A DNA stretch of 64,000 nucleotides from CAZRHR01 sp964578885. GTDB taxonomy: Bacteria > Bacteroidota > Bacteroidia > CAIKAF01. Shown in pieces: positions 1 to 8,805 of the stretch. The notes beneath the pieces are model-generated. The model had not been told where the DNA came from and made no database searches. It was given only the letters and a program-made list of their open reading frames with translations. The translations under genes were made by a program, and so were the position numbers. The number at the start of each line of letters is the position of its first letter. Positions within the stretch are counted from its first letter, which is position 1. The stretch is taken from the NCBI GenBank assembly GCA_964578885.1, contig CAZOEO010000001.1, positions 228,524-292,523 of the forward strand, read 5' to 3'.

Positions 1-5
1 ACCCG

Positions 6-2438
6 TTAGTTTCCAAATCCATTGAATGTAAGTGCCATTTTAAAGAAAAGGTCGTTTGTAAAATCTCCCGTGGCATAGGCACCATGTCGGTGAAATACTC
101 CCACTCCAAACCCGCTGCCATTCAGTACAAGCAAATTGTTTAAGCTAAGTCCGGCTTCGAATAATCCTTTTTCCATGGCTTGTACGAGTTGGCCGGCATG
201 TCGTCCCGGATCTGTTATGCTTCCCCAACCTGCGTTATAATGCAGAGTAAGACTGGGTTTGGTCAGTTTTCGCCAGGAGAAAAAGGCGGGAAACTGGTGT
301 CGTGCGAAAATGGAGACGAAGCGGTCTTGCATAAATTCGTTGGCCTTTGCGGTTTCAAACGCATTTCCGGAAACCACAGAAACATCGGTGTAGCTTCCTC
401 TGCCATTGAACAATCTTGCGTAAGGCGCGTCACCCAATACCAATCCACCAAGCACGGTCAAGTTGGATTTTCCCATTTTTTTCCAGCGGTAAGTTTCTTC
501 AATTCTGCCAATGACCCGCGTGAATTGCTGCGTTCCGTTGAGCATGGGTAAAGCTTGCTGAATGCTGAGAAAGAAAACTGGTTTTTGAGAAGGGAGACGC
601 ATCCGTGTATATCCGAATGCAATGTATTTTTCGCCGATGCCCCAACGGGCGGAGGCTTCAAGTTCCGCCCAACGGAAGGTTTGATTGAAGTTGGTATCGG
701 AAAATGCGTAAGGGAACGTGGGATTTAGCACGACTTGGGAGCCTGTTAGCCAAAGGTTGAGGTTGGCCACCGGCCGCACGGTCATTCTGAAACCAGCCTG
801 TTCTGTGGAGTCGAAACGTGCTATGGCCAGGGTTCGGTAAGCCGCATCCATGGAAAAAGGAACATCCATGTCTATTTCTGTGGAACCGGATTCAAACACA
901 TCTCGTCTGTAAAATCCCCGAAGGCGTAAATCGAGTTTTCGTGCGATTAAAAACTCTCCGAAGCCACCATATTTAAATGCGCCATCTTTGAATCCATAGC
1001 CTATAAATCCACCAAACTTGAACCATTTAATCAGGTTTTCATTGGTTTCAGCGCCAAAGCCAAGTCGAAAGCCCTCGTACTGGTTGGCCGCCACAAGGCG
1101 GTTGATATCCATGTCGATGATGCCTACGCGAATTTTTCCCGTAAGCAAAGCGTCTAACCCTTTGAGCCTTCTGTCTATTTTTAATTCTTTTCCCACGCTG
1201 TCCATAAAATGGTACGTGAGAGAGTCTTTGTTGTCGATGGGGCTTTGCCGGTAAGTCACGAGGCGCTCTTCTGCCTTTTTCACCGCATCCGGAGCCACTT
1301 CCACTGCCAGGGCGCCGAACTCCCGATTGCGCAAGGGTGGATGAATCACGACATCGCGGATGTAAGTACGCGCTTCCAGCTTCATGGGAATACCATTGAT
1401 GCTGGCCTGGCTAAACACCAGATCTACATGCCATTGATTTGGAAACCAATACAAACTATCTATGGCAGAATATTGCTGAAGGATAGATAATCTGTTTTCC
1501 TTTTCAATAACTGGTCTGGCCAGCGCCGTTTCTAATGCGATGGACGAAATATTTACCCGAAACTGTCCTTTGAGGGCTTCATTTTCTTCTCCCTGGTAAG
1601 GTCGGAATGAGATGACCAGAATGGAATCGGTTCCCACGAGGACGGTATCTTCAATGGCGTAAAAATATTTTTTCCAACCAGAAGGGGCTAACGGATTTAC
1701 ATATTTAATCCCTAAAACATTGAAGGTTTCCTCGAAAAAACTCAGGCTTTGGAGTTGCGTGGTGAGTGCGGAAAAAATGGGATTAGAGGTTCCGGAGGTT
1801 TTGGAGGCAATGACTTCTTCGTAAGATCTTGGTTTTTTGTACTTTTTCCGGATGACAGATTCGTTTAAAAAGACGTGCTGCCGTTCCAGAAAGGCTTTGG
1901 TTTTGATCATTGACGAATCTACTTTTCCCGTGATATCCGTAGATGTAGTGGCCACGATGGAGTCCATGGCGGCGGTAAAGAGCAGGCGCTGGTAGGCGTC
2001 ATAGGTATAGCTGTCCCTTTGGTTGGGATCCAGCGTGTCTTTTTTGGCCCAAATGCGTCGAATCCAGCGTTCTGCGGGAGAAAGTCCCGGAGAAAATTCA
2101 ATGGTTGCCAGTTGGACGGGAGTGGGGGTTAGCGCAATGCGTAGCGGGGATTCAGACGCTTCGGAGAGGTCCCAAAGATGGGTGTAATAACCTAAGTATC
2201 TTAATTCCAGTGTAGCTGGTAAGCGAGGTACTTGAATTTGAAACCGACCATCGATGTCTGTGGTGACTCCTTTGCCGGTTTCTTTGACCAAAACGGTAGC
2301 GAAAGGCAATGGCTTTTTGGTGCTCGCATCTGTGACAACGCCTTCAAACCGGTATTGCGCATATAATGCGCTGAAACCGGAAAAAAGAAAAAACAGGAAT
2401 AAAAGCGGGTGAACTTGGTTAAACCGCCGGTGCATCAT
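6..2438 (-). CDS. DUF5686-type outer-membrane protein with carboxypeptidase-like regulatory domain
   Basis: An 810-residue exported protein. Residues 1-27 are a signal peptide (hydrophobic LFLFFLFSGFSALYA). Residues 30-110 are a carboxypeptidase-D regulatory-like beta-sandwich (YRFEGVVTDASTKKPLPFA; GRFQI; LRYLGY), the domain usually found at the N terminus of SusC-type and DUF5686 proteins. The remainder resembles the DUF5686 family, and its C-terminal half (about 430-810) has the alternating aromatic/polar pattern of an outer-membrane beta barrel ending in FNGFGN. I see no TonB box or plug domain, so I do not call it a TonB-dependent receptor. The first ATG overlaps the end of the upstream floA gene by 20 bp, so it probably belongs to the same transcription unit (clpS-nfeD-floA). 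Substrate and function are unknown for the family. Confidence 0.8.
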   Translation of the reverse strand: MMHRRFNQVHPLLFLFFLFSGFSALYAQYRFEGVVTDASTKKPLPFATVLVKETGKGVTTDIDGRFQIQVPRLPATLELRYLGYYTHLWDLSEASESPLRIALTPTPVQLATIEFSPGLSPAERWIRRIWAKKDTLDPNQRDSYTYDAYQRLLFTAAMDSIVATTSTDITGKVDSSMIKTKAFLERQHVFLNESVIRKKYKKPRSYEEVIASKTSGTSNPIFSALTTQLQSLSFFEETFNVLGIKYVNPLAPSGWKKYFYAIEDTVLVGTDSILVISFRPYQGEENEALKGQFRVNISSIALETALARPVIEKENRLSILQQYSAIDSLYWFPNQWHVDLVFSQASINGIPMKLEARTYIRDVVIHPPLRNREFGALAVEVAPDAVKKAEERLVTYRQSPIDNKDSLTYHFMDSVGKELKIDRRLKGLDALLTGKIRVGIIDMDINRLVAANQYEGFRLGFGAETNENLIKWFKFGGFIGYGFKDGAFKYGGFGEFLIARKLDLRLRGFYRRDVFESGSTEIDMDVPFSMDAAYRTLAIARFDSTEQAGFRMTVRPVANLNLWLTGSQVVLNPTFPYAFSDTNFNQTFRWAELEASARWGIGEKYIAFGYTRMRLPSQKPVFFLSIQQALPMLNGTQQFTRVIGRIEETYRWKKMGKSNLTVLGGLVLGDAPYARLFNGRGSYTDVSVVSGNAFETAKANEFMQDRFVSIFARHQFPAFFSWRKLTKPSLTLHYNAGWGSITDPGRHAGQLVQAMEKGLFEAGLSLNNLLVLNGSGFGVGVFHRHGAYATGDFTNDLFFKMALTFNGFGN

Positions 2439-3420
2439 TTCCGGGTTTAAGACCGGCGCCAGGCTTGGATATAGACTCTCTCATGCTGGTGTCGGCCTGA
2501 ATATTTTGCATTTTGTAGTAGTCTAAAACACCCAAATTTCCTTTTCTAAAAGCATCGGCAAGGGCGAGTGGCACTTCTGCTTCCGCCTCAATTACTTTTG
2601 CGCGCATTTCTTGGGCTTTGGCTTTCATTTCCTGCTCTTGGGCAATGGCCATGGCACGGCGTTCTTCTGCACGAGCCTGTGCAATGTTTTTATCGGCCTG
2701 TGCCTGATCCATCTGAAGTTGTGCTCCGATATTTTTCCCAACATCTACGTCTGCAATGTCGATCGACAGGATTTCGAAGGCGGTACCAGCGTCCAATCCT
2801 TTGGCCAGTACGGTTTTAGAAATTCGGTCTGGATTTTCAAGTACTTCTTTGTGATTTACCGCAGATCCGATAGAGCTGACGACGCCTTCCCCAATCCGGG
2901 CAATAATGGTATCTTCTCCGGCACCACCCACCAATCGGCGAATGTTCGCACGTACGGTAACTCTTGCTTTGGCAATCAATTGGATACCATCTTTGGCTAC
3001 TGCCGCAACGGGAGGTGTATTGATGACTTTGGGATTTACGCTAAGTTGCACGGCTTCAAATACGTCCCGACCTGCGAGGTCAATGGCTGTAGCGGTTTTA
3101 AAGTCGAGGTCGATGTTGGCTTTATCGGCAGAGATGAGGGCATTGATCACCGGTAAAACCCGGCCGCCAGCCAGGTAGTGGGCTTCCAAATCATCTCTTT
3201 TTACCGCAATTCCGGCTTTGGTAGCAGTAATCATGGCTTTCACAATGATTCCTGGTGGAACCTTCCTGATTCTCATAAAAGCCAGTTGTAACAGGTTCAC
3301 CTTTACTCCTGCAAAAATGGCAGAAAGCCAAAGGCCGATTGGAAGGAAGTAAAAGAAAATAAGAAAGATAAATATAATGGCGCCAAAAATAAGGCCGATT
3401 AATGCGAGTGGTTCGTTCAT
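2419..3420 (-). CDS. floA: Flotillin-like protein FloA
   Basis: A 333-residue membrane-associated SPFH-family protein of the FloA (UPF0365/YqfA) type, which organises functional membrane microdomains in bacteria. Residues 5-40 form a hydrophobic hairpin or membrane segment. The conserved flotillin core follows (RIRKVPPGIIVKAMITATKA, about 50-70), then a helical stretch rich in Ala, Glu and Gln (about 230-290: QADKNIAQARAEERRAMAIA) that forms the coiled coil. Its start codon overlaps the stop of the NfeD gene in an ATGA arrangement. FloA and NfeD-family proteins are commonly co-encoded, as here, and are thought to act together at the membrane. Length and motifs are normal for FloA. Confidence 0.93.
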   Translation of the reverse strand: MNEPLALIGLIFGAIIFIFLIFFYFLPIGLWLSAIFAGVKVNLLQLAFMRIRKVPPGIIVKAMITATKAGIAVKRDDLEAHYLAGGRVLPVINALISADKANIDLDFKTATAIDLAGRDVFEAVQLSVNPKVINTPPVAAVAKDGIQLIAKARVTVRANIRRLVGGAGEDTIIARIGEGVVSSIGSAVNHKEVLENPDRISKTVLAKGLDAGTAFEILSIDIADVDVGKNIGAQLQMDQAQADKNIAQARAEERRAMAIAQEQEMKAKAQEMRAKVIEAEAEVPLALADAFRKGNLGVLDYYKMQNIQADTSMRESISKPGAGLKPGNDAPAV

Positions 3421-3887
3421 GATACAGTTGTTTCGGTTATAATAATTGTATTGTTTTTAATTTCTGCAATTTCAACTTTAAGACCGGCATCTAACCAGCC
3501 ATTTTGGGCATATACTTCTTCCTCCGTTTGGCCGAATCGGGCAATACCCACGGGGTTACAGGGGGTAATGGTGGTGCCACTGGAACCTACATGAAGGTCG
3601 CTGGCCACTTTGGGCGCTTTTCCCGTTACCACTCCTTTGACTTCAAATTTTTGCCAAGTCTTGGATCGAAAGGCCAAATAAATCAATGTGCCGGCAATGC
3701 CAAAGGTACCTAAATTTATACTCACCGCCCAACCCATGGGCAACACCATGAAACTTCCCAACATTCCTAATGCGCACATAGCTCCTCCGATAAATCCCAC
3801 GATGGTGGTTCCCGGAATCAGGACAATTTCCGCTACAATGAGCAAAAGTCCAAACAAAATGAGCAGGGTGATGGTAAGTAGGGTCAT
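3417..3887 (-). CDS. NfeD-family membrane protein
   Basis: A 156-residue small NfeD-type protein. Two to three hydrophobic segments occupy residues 4-75 (LLILFGLLLIVAEIVLIPG; IGGAMCALGMLGSFMV; AVSINLGTFGIAGTLIYLAF). A soluble OB-fold C-terminal domain follows (about 85-156: VASDLHVGSSGTTITPCNP, with the conserved G-x-a-x-T-x-L-x-P-x-G-like pattern). It lacks the N-terminal ClpP-like protease domain of long NfeD proteins and is therefore the short form that partners flotillins. It overlaps floA by 4 bp (ATGA), and clpS ends 4 bp upstream of its start, so the three are probably co-transcribed. Confidence 0.88.
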   Translation of the reverse strand: MTLLTITLLILFGLLLIVAEIVLIPGTTIVGFIGGAMCALGMLGSFMVLPMGWAVSINLGTFGIAGTLIYLAFRSKTWQKFEVKGVVTGKAPKVASDLHVGSSGTTITPCNPVGIARFGQTEEEVYAQNGWLDAGLKVEIAEIKNNTIIITETTVS

Positions 3888-3891
3888 GGGT

Positions 3892-4188
3892 CTATTCTAA
3901 AGTAGCGGTGAGTCCACGCTGAACAAGCGCCATGTACTTTTTCTGGAGCATGTCTTCCGGTCCGTGGCTCACTTGACATTTTCCGTTAAAATGAATGATA
4001 TACGTGCATTGTTCGGCTTGTTCCGGATGATGTCCGCAAACCTGAATAAGGGAAGCAATAACCCAGTCGAACGTGTTGTGGTCATCGTTATGCACAATGA
4101 GCACTTTTTCCTGGTCAAGAGCCTCAAGAAGCCCAATTTCTTCTTCTTCGGTATGTGAATGGCGAAAGTGAGTGTAAGGGCGCTGCAT
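3892..4188 (-). CDS. clpS: ATP-dependent Clp protease adaptor ClpS
   Basis: A 98-residue ClpS adaptor. ClpS binds the N-terminal domain of ClpA/ClpC and delivers N-degron substrates to the ClpP protease in the cytoplasm. The core motif (VLIVHNDDHNTFDWVI, about residues 33-48) contains the Asn-Asp pair that recognises the substrate N-terminal residue. The downstream helices (HHPEQAEQCTYIIHFNGKC) match the family. The acidic N-terminal extension (TEEEEIGLL) is typical. I chose the ATG at 4188 (MQRPYTHF) over one 30 bp further upstream because it gives a normal ClpS length; the longer start is not excluded. It heads the nfeD-floA-DUF5686 run. Confidence 0.9.
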   Translation of the reverse strand: MQRPYTHFRHSHTEEEEIGLLEALDQEKVLIVHNDDHNTFDWVIASLIQVCGHHPEQAEQCTYIIHFNGKCQVSHGPEDMLQKKYMALVQRGLTATLE

Positions 4189-4262
4189 GTGTGAAACCCA
4201 TTTGGTACAAAAATGCAAAAAAAGCTTGAATATTCCATGTCCATTTTTCAGGAAGGTCTGCG

Positions 4263-4270
4263 TAAATTTG
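4263..4270 (+). promoter_or_regulatory. Bacteroidota -7 promoter element TAAATTTG
   Basis: The octamer TAAATTTG matches the Bacteroidota -7 consensus TAnnTTTG exactly and lies only 4 nt before the ATG at 4275. No TTTG -33 element sits at the usual spacing; the nearest TTTC is 13 nt upstream. With a normal distance to the transcription start, the mRNA would begin at or next to the ATG, that is, be leaderless. This is inference from motif position alone. Confidence 0.5.
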
Positions 4271-4274
4271 CAAC

Positions 4275-5468
4275 ATGAAAGTAGGTATTGTCCGGGAGCG
4301 AAAGTCTCCTCCAGATTTCAGGGTTCCCTTTTCTCCGGAACAGGTGGCAGAATTAAAGCATGCTTTTCCTGCTTTGTCTTTTGTGGTGGAAACTTCCCCT
4401 GACCGATGCTTTTCGGATGCCGAGTATGAGCGTGCCGGGGTTTCCGTGGTGGATGATCTGCATGATGCGGATGTATTGTTGGGCGTTAAAGAAATTCCAA
4501 TCGCGCATTTGATTCCGGGAAAAACATATTTGTTTTTTTCTCACACCATCAAAAAACAGCCCTACAATAAACCATTGTTGGAAGCGGTGGTCAATAAAAA
4601 CATCACCTTGCTCGATTATGAGTGTTTTCGGGACGCCACCGGGGAAAGGCTCGTTGGATTCGGAGGTTACGCGGGGATCGTGGGCGTGTATAACGGCTTA
4701 AAAGCGTACGGTGAAAAGACCGGTTTGTTTATGATTCCACCTGCTTATCAACTTTCGGGAGGAAGAGCGGAAGCCAATGCAATTTTGCAAGCATTACCAG
4801 ACTTTTCCATGCGCGTATTACTGACCGGCAGAGGTCGTGTGGCTCATGGTGCCATGGAAATGCTTGAAGTGGCCGGTTTTACCCGTGTGGATCAATCGGA
4901 ATTGGCTCAATCGCAAGGGAAAGTGTACGCGGTCGCAGAATATTTTACCTATAATCAGCGGAAAGATGGTGGGCCTTTTTCCCACAATGATTTTGTGCAA
5001 CATCCCGAAGATTATCATTCCATTTTACCTACTCTTTTGAAAGGTGTAGATATGTATGTTGCCGGACATTTTTGGGCGAAAGGCTCACCGGTGCTCCTGA
5101 CTCGTGAAGATTTGTCGCTTCTTCTTCCTGATTTAAAGGTGATTGCAGATATTTCCTGCGACGTAGGCGGACCTATTGCTTCCACTGTGCGCGCTTCTAC
5201 CATGGAGCAGCCCGTGTATGGCTTTGACCCCAAGACCGGAAAGGAAGTGGATCTGACTTCTTCCGGCGCACTTTGGGTGATGGCCGTAGATAATTTGCCC
5301 TGCGAATTGCCCAAAGATGCCTCCATTTCTTTTGGAGAGGAGCTCAGAACGGTGATGCGGCTCTTGTTTGGTGCACCACAACATCCGACCATTGAAAAGG
5401 CGACGTTGGTAAAAAATGGCGTGATACAGCCCGCTTATGATTACTTAGCCGATTGGCTTTCAGAGTAA
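4275..5468 (+). CDS. Saccharopine/alanine dehydrogenase-like NAD(P)-dependent oxidoreductase
   Basis: A 397-residue protein of the alanine dehydrogenase/pyridine nucleotide transhydrogenase superfamily, closest in look to LYS1-type saccharopine dehydrogenase (NAD+, L-lysine-forming). The N-terminal catalytic half starts with MKVGIVRERKSPPDFRVPFS, the family's typical opening with the RExxxxxxRVxxxP pattern. It continues with FFSHTIKKQPYNKPLL and LLDYECFRD. The middle holds the nucleotide-binding fold (about 180-215: MRVLLTGRGRVAHGAMEML, a GxGxxxxGA dinucleotide motif). No other lysine or proteome-related gene is adjacent, so the exact substrate is not settled. It is transcribed alone, divergent from clpS and convergent with the permease gene, with 1 bp between the two stops. 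Confidence 0.75.
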   Translation: MKVGIVRERKSPPDFRVPFSPEQVAELKHAFPALSFVVETSPDRCFSDAEYERAGVSVVDDLHDADVLLGVKEIPIAHLIPGKTYLFFSHTIKKQPYNKPLLEAVVNKNITLLDYECFRDATGERLVGFGGYAGIVGVYNGLKAYGEKTGLFMIPPAYQLSGGRAEANAILQALPDFSMRVLLTGRGRVAHGAMEMLEVAGFTRVDQSELAQSQGKVYAVAEYFTYNQRKDGGPFSHNDFVQHPEDYHSILPTLLKGVDMYVAGHFWAKGSPVLLTREDLSLLLPDLKVIADISCDVGGPIASTVRASTMEQPVYGFDPKTGKEVDLTSSGALWVMAVDNLPCELPKDASISFGEELRTVMRLLFGAPQHPTIEKATLVKNGVIQPAYDYLADWLSE

Positions 5469-5469
5469 T

Positions 5470-6696
5470 TTATTGAATGCGAATGGCTTGAATTGGGTGA
5501 AGCCGACTGACCAACCATGAGGGGAAGATGAGTACCACCATGGCCAGTGCGATGGTAATGACGTTTAGCATGAGAAAACTAAGCGGCAACCAAAGGACCG
5601 GCACCACGTCCAGGTAGTAGGAATCCCGGTCGAGGCCGAGTGGTTGGAAAAAATATTGAATGACCAAAAGTCCAAGTCCCACTGCGTTTCCCCAAAAGAC
5701 GCCTCGAATAACGATGTGAAAGGCCTGGGCCAAAAATATTTTCCGGATTTCCCACTGGTTCATGCCTAAGGTTTTCAATACACCGATGGTATGGGTGCGT
5801 TCCAAAATGAGAATGAGTAGGGTCGTACTCATGGCGAGCAGACTCACGACCAGCATTAGCCCAATGATAATCATTGCATTCTGATCCAGAGACGGAAGCC
5901 AGAAAAAAATGTCCGGATATTCATCCCGAATAGTAAGCACCAGGAGCTGAAAAGGCACCTTGTCTTCGATGACCGGCAACATGGGATCCAGGTCTGCAAA
6001 TTGATGAAGGGTGATTTCCAATCCGGATACCTGAAGCGAGTCCCAGCCATACATCAGCTGCACCATGGGCAGGGAAGTGAGACAAAGTCCCTGATCTATT
6101 TCGGGCATGCCAGTATTGAAGATACCAGAAACTTTCAGCGATAACGTCCGTGGCCGGGTGGTGAGGCTGTCTCTTTTGAGATAATAGAGCTGTACCGAGT
6201 CTGCTACATTCAAAGCCAATCTGCGAGCAATCACAGACGAGATGAGCACTTCCCTGGATTTGGGTTCAGGTAAAAGGCCTTGCTCTAAATGTTCCTCAAA
6301 AAAATGCCAGGAAAACTCTTCCCCAACCCCTTTAATCAACGCGCCTTGAATATCCTTTTCAGTTTTTAAAATGCCCAGTTTCGTGGCGTATCTTTGGATA
6401 TATTTTACTTTTGAAAGTGTTTCAATATCCTGTTTCCATGGTTGTTCGGATGAAAATGGAAGGGATTCGTAGGAAATGGTGGTTTGTGCGGCGGTAATTC
6501 TGTAATGGGCCGCGATACCTGTGATTTTGGCGGTGATACCCGCTTTAAAGCCCTGAACAATAGAAACAGAAAGTAGCATCACTGCCAGACTCAGGGCAAT
6601 GGTCACAATAGAAATGCGCACAATGGGTCCCGAAAATTTCTTTTGGGCCGCATTTTTTTGCATGATGCGCCTGGCGATGAAGAGAGGTAATTTCAA
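5470..6696 (-). CDS. ABC transporter permease of the LolC/LolE (FtsX-like) family
   Basis: A 408-residue inner-membrane permease. Topology is that of the MacB/LolC/FtsX superfamily: one membrane segment near the N terminus (about 27-50: IVRISIVTIALSLAVMLLSV), a large periplasmic domain (about 55-270), then three C-terminal segments (about 275-400: MIIIGLMLVVSLLAMSTTLL; GLLVIQYFF; VITIALAMVVLIFPSWLV). The motif TIGVLKTLGMNQWEIRKIF is the conserved coupling-helix region of FtsX-domain permeases. In proteobacteria LolC/E release outer-membrane lipoproteins; a single LolC/E-like permease is common in Bacteroidota. No LolD ATPase is adjacent. It is divergent from the NamZ-like gene. Confidence 0.82.
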   Translation of the reverse strand: MKLPLFIARRIMQKNAAQKKFSGPIVRISIVTIALSLAVMLLSVSIVQGFKAGITAKITGIAAHYRITAAQTTISYESLPFSSEQPWKQDIETLSKVKYIQRYATKLGILKTEKDIQGALIKGVGEEFSWHFFEEHLEQGLLPEPKSREVLISSVIARRLALNVADSVQLYYLKRDSLTTRPRTLSLKVSGIFNTGMPEIDQGLCLTSLPMVQLMYGWDSLQVSGLEITLHQFADLDPMLPVIEDKVPFQLLVLTIRDEYPDIFFWLPSLDQNAMIIIGLMLVVSLLAMSTTLLILILERTHTIGVLKTLGMNQWEIRKIFLAQAFHIVIRGVFWGNAVGLGLLVIQYFFQPLGLDRDSYYLDVVPVLWLPLSFLMLNVITIALAMVVLIFPSWLVSRLHPIQAIRIQ

Positions 6697-6715
6697 GGAC
6701 CTTGTGGGAAATGTT

Positions 6716-6723
6716 TATCTTTG
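6716..6723 (+). promoter_or_regulatory. Bacteroidota -7 promoter element TATCTTTG
   Basis: TATCTTTG matches the -7 consensus TAnnTTTG and ends 5 nt before the ATG at 6729. A TTTC that could be a weak -33 element lies at 6691-6694, 21 nt upstream of the octamer. Its position argues for translation starting at 6729 rather than at upstream in-frame codons, and suggests a leaderless transcript for the NamZ-Dtd-MazG-RimK run. Confidence 0.5.
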
Positions 6724-6728
6724 ACCTG

Positions 6729-7943
6729 ATGACAAAGGTAGTGTTCCTATTGATTTTTGGACTTGGTATCCAGCAGATTTCTTGGTCTCAGCTGAGGCCG
6801 GTACCGGGAAAATTGCAAGAAGTAACGGATGCGGAAGTCCAAACGGGTGCCGAACGCAAATCACTTTGGTTGCCCTTGCTGAAAGGAAAGCGGGTTGGTC
6901 TTATTGCCAATCCGACGTCCATGGTTGGCCAGCAACATTTGGCCGATGTGATGGTACAAGAAGGAATTCATTTGATTCGGGTTTTCGGCCCTGAGCATGG
7001 ATTTAGGGGAAAAGCTGGTGCCGGAGAGCAAGTCCGGGACGACAAAGACCCCAAAACCGGCGTGCAGGTGGTTTCCTTATATGGCAAACATAAAAAACCA
7101 CAGCCCGAACATTTGAAGGATTTGGATGTGGTGGTCTTCGATATTCAGGATGTGGGTGCGCGGTTTTACACCTATATTTCTACGATGAGTTTGGCCATGG
7201 AAGCTTGCGCGGAACAAGGCGTCGCCTTTGTGGTGCTGGATCGTCCTAACCCCAATGGCCATTATGTAGATGGACCTGTGTTAGAAAAAGAATATGCTTC
7301 TTTCGTTGGGATGCATCCTGTGCCTGTGGTACATGGAATGACGGTAGGTGAATATGCCAAAATGGTGAATGAAGAAGGCTGGTTGCCGGATCAGAAAAAG
7401 GTGAATCTCACCATTATTCCTTGTGAAGGTTATCATCATAATTTGCTGTATCAGTTGCCGGTAGCCCCGTCACCCAATTTGCCGAACATGGCTGCCGTTT
7501 ACTTATATCCTTCTTTGTGCTTTTTTGAAGGAACGCCGGTTTCTGTGGGTCGCGGAACGGATAAGCCTTTTCAGATTTTAGGTTTTCCGGGGTTGCAGGC
7601 GCCATATTCTTTTACACCAAATGATATTCCGGGTGTTGCTACCAATCCGCCATTCAAAGGTCAGTTGTGCAAAGGATATGATTTATCCGGTTTTGCCCTT
7701 TCCTACATTAAAGATTACAGGCGTCTTTACTTTTTATGGATGCTCGATTTACATCATAGATTTCCCAAAGACAAAGGTCCTTTTTTCAATGCTTTTTTCT
7801 CGAAACTGGCCGGGAATGGTTGGTTGGTAAAAATGTTGCAGGATCCGGAAGTGCAAGAGGAAGATTTGCGCAAGCGGTGGCAACCGGATGTAGACGCATT
7901 TATGCTGAAACGCAAGAAATATTTGTTGTATCCGGATTTTTAA
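6729..7943 (+). CDS. namZ: DUF1343 / NamZ-type exo-beta-N-acetylmuramidase, exported
   Basis: A 404-residue exported protein of the DUF1343 family. Its characterised members (NamZ) remove terminal N-acetylmuramic acid from peptidoglycan fragments during cell-wall recycling. Residues 1-20 form a signal peptide (VVFLLIFGLGIQQISWSQ). Conserved features include GLIANPTSMVG, FGPEHGFRG, SLYGKHKKPQ, VFDIQDVGARFYTYISTM and LDRPNPNGHYVDGPV, in family order and spacing. I place the start at the ATG at 6729 because a -7 promoter element ends 5 nt before it and this start gives a clean signal peptide; in-frame codons up to 6702 would add residues on or before the promoter. It is the first gene of a plus-strand run, with dtd starting 22 bp after its stop. 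Confidence 0.85.
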   Translation: MTKVVFLLIFGLGIQQISWSQLRPVPGKLQEVTDAEVQTGAERKSLWLPLLKGKRVGLIANPTSMVGQQHLADVMVQEGIHLIRVFGPEHGFRGKAGAGEQVRDDKDPKTGVQVVSLYGKHKKPQPEHLKDLDVVVFDIQDVGARFYTYISTMSLAMEACAEQGVAFVVLDRPNPNGHYVDGPVLEKEYASFVGMHPVPVVHGMTVGEYAKMVNEEGWLPDQKKVNLTIIPCEGYHHNLLYQLPVAPSPNLPNMAAVYLYPSLCFFEGTPVSVGRGTDKPFQILGFPGLQAPYSFTPNDIPGVATNPPFKGQLCKGYDLSGFALSYIKDYRRLYFLWMLDLHHRFPKDKGPFFNAFFSKLAGNGWLVKMLQDPEVQEEDLRKRWQPDVDAFMLKRKKYLLYPDF

Positions 7944-7965
7944 AGAAAGATAATTCAGGGGTTGT

Positions 7966-8424
7966 ATGCGTGTGGTGGTTCAGCGGGTTAAATCCGCAAG
8001 CGTAGAAGTTTCCGGAAAACTGGTCGGTACGATTCAGCAGGGTTTGTTGCTGTTTGTGGGCGTTGAGGATGCGGATGGGGTAGAGGATGTGCAGCATTTA
8101 TGTTATAAAATTCCCCGATTACGCATTTTTTCCGATGCGTCTGGCCGGATGAACAAAAGTTTGCTGGATTTGCCGGATGGCCAGTGCCTGGTGGTGTCTC
8201 AGTTTACCTTATTTGCTGACGTACGAAAAGGCCAGCGTCCTTCTTTTGTTCGCGCAGGCAAACCGGAATTCGCCAAATTAATGATGGAAATGTTTGTTCG
8301 CTCGATGTCGCAGGAGCTTCAAGGGCCGGTGGAAACTGGCATTTTCGGTGCTGACATGCAGGTTCATCTGGTGAATGATGGTCCGGTAACCTTGTTATTA
8401 GATTCCAAACAAAGAGATTTATGA
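7966..8424 (+). CDS. dtd: D-aminoacyl-tRNA deacylase
   Basis: A 152-residue Dtd, which hydrolyses D-amino acids (and glycine on tRNA-Ala) mischarged onto tRNA and so enforces homochirality in translation. The start MRVVVQRVKSASV is the canonical N terminus. The active-site signature SQFTLFADVRKGQRPSF (about residues 79-95) and the gly-cisPro-type loop motif NDGPVTLLLDS (about 138-148) are both present. Length is normal. The stop overlaps the start of the next gene in an ATGA arrangement, indicating translational coupling. Confidence 0.95.
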   Translation: MRVVVQRVKSASVEVSGKLVGTIQQGLLLFVGVEDADGVEDVQHLCYKIPRLRIFSDASGRMNKSLLDLPDGQCLVVSQFTLFADVRKGQRPSFVRAGKPEFAKLMMEMFVRSMSQELQGPVETGIFGADMQVHLVNDGPVTLLLDSKQRDL

Positions 8425-8741
8425 CCATAGCCTTGTTGCAAAAAACGGTGGATGATTACATTCAGAACCATGGCGTTCGGTATTTTAATCATTTGACCAA
8501 CATGGCCATTTTGACCGAAGAGGTAGGCGAGTTGGCGCGTTTAATGGCACGTACGTACGGAGAGCAAAGTTTTAAGCCGGGTGAAACCGGAGATTTGGGC
8601 GACGAAATGGCGGATGTGCTTTGGGTACTCGTTTGTTTGGCCAATCAGTCCGGGGTCGATTTAACGGCGGCTTTGGAGAAAAACCTGGAGAAAAAGGTAC
8701 AAAGAGACAAGGACCGGCATCGGACCAATCCCAAGTTATAG
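8421..8741 (+). CDS. MazG-like nucleotide pyrophosphohydrolase
   Basis: A 106-residue all-alpha NTP pyrophosphohydrolase of the MazG-like type, probably a house-cleaning enzyme that hydrolyses non-canonical nucleoside triphosphates to monophosphates and pyrophosphate. The metal-binding signature is complete: EEVGE (about residues 34-38) in the first helix and GDEMADVLWVL (about 59-69) in the second, giving the ExxE...ExxD arrangement. It overlaps dtd by 4 bp. The exact substrate cannot be read from the sequence. Confidence 0.87.
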   Translation: MTIALLQKTVDDYIQNHGVRYFNHLTNMAILTEEVGELARLMARTYGEQSFKPGETGDLGDEMADVLWVLVCLANQSGVDLTAALEKNLEKKVQRDKDRHRTNPKL

Positions 8742-8805
8742 AACTTTAGGAGAATCCGTTAGGCGGTGTAAAAAACTGTATCTTTCCTGCGAATTCCATG
8801 TGGAT

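Noticed and set aside
6..2438. Calling the DUF5686-like protein a TonB-dependent receptor
   Set aside because: It has the carboxypeptidase-like N-terminal domain and a barrel-like C terminus, but no plug domain or TonB box is visible.
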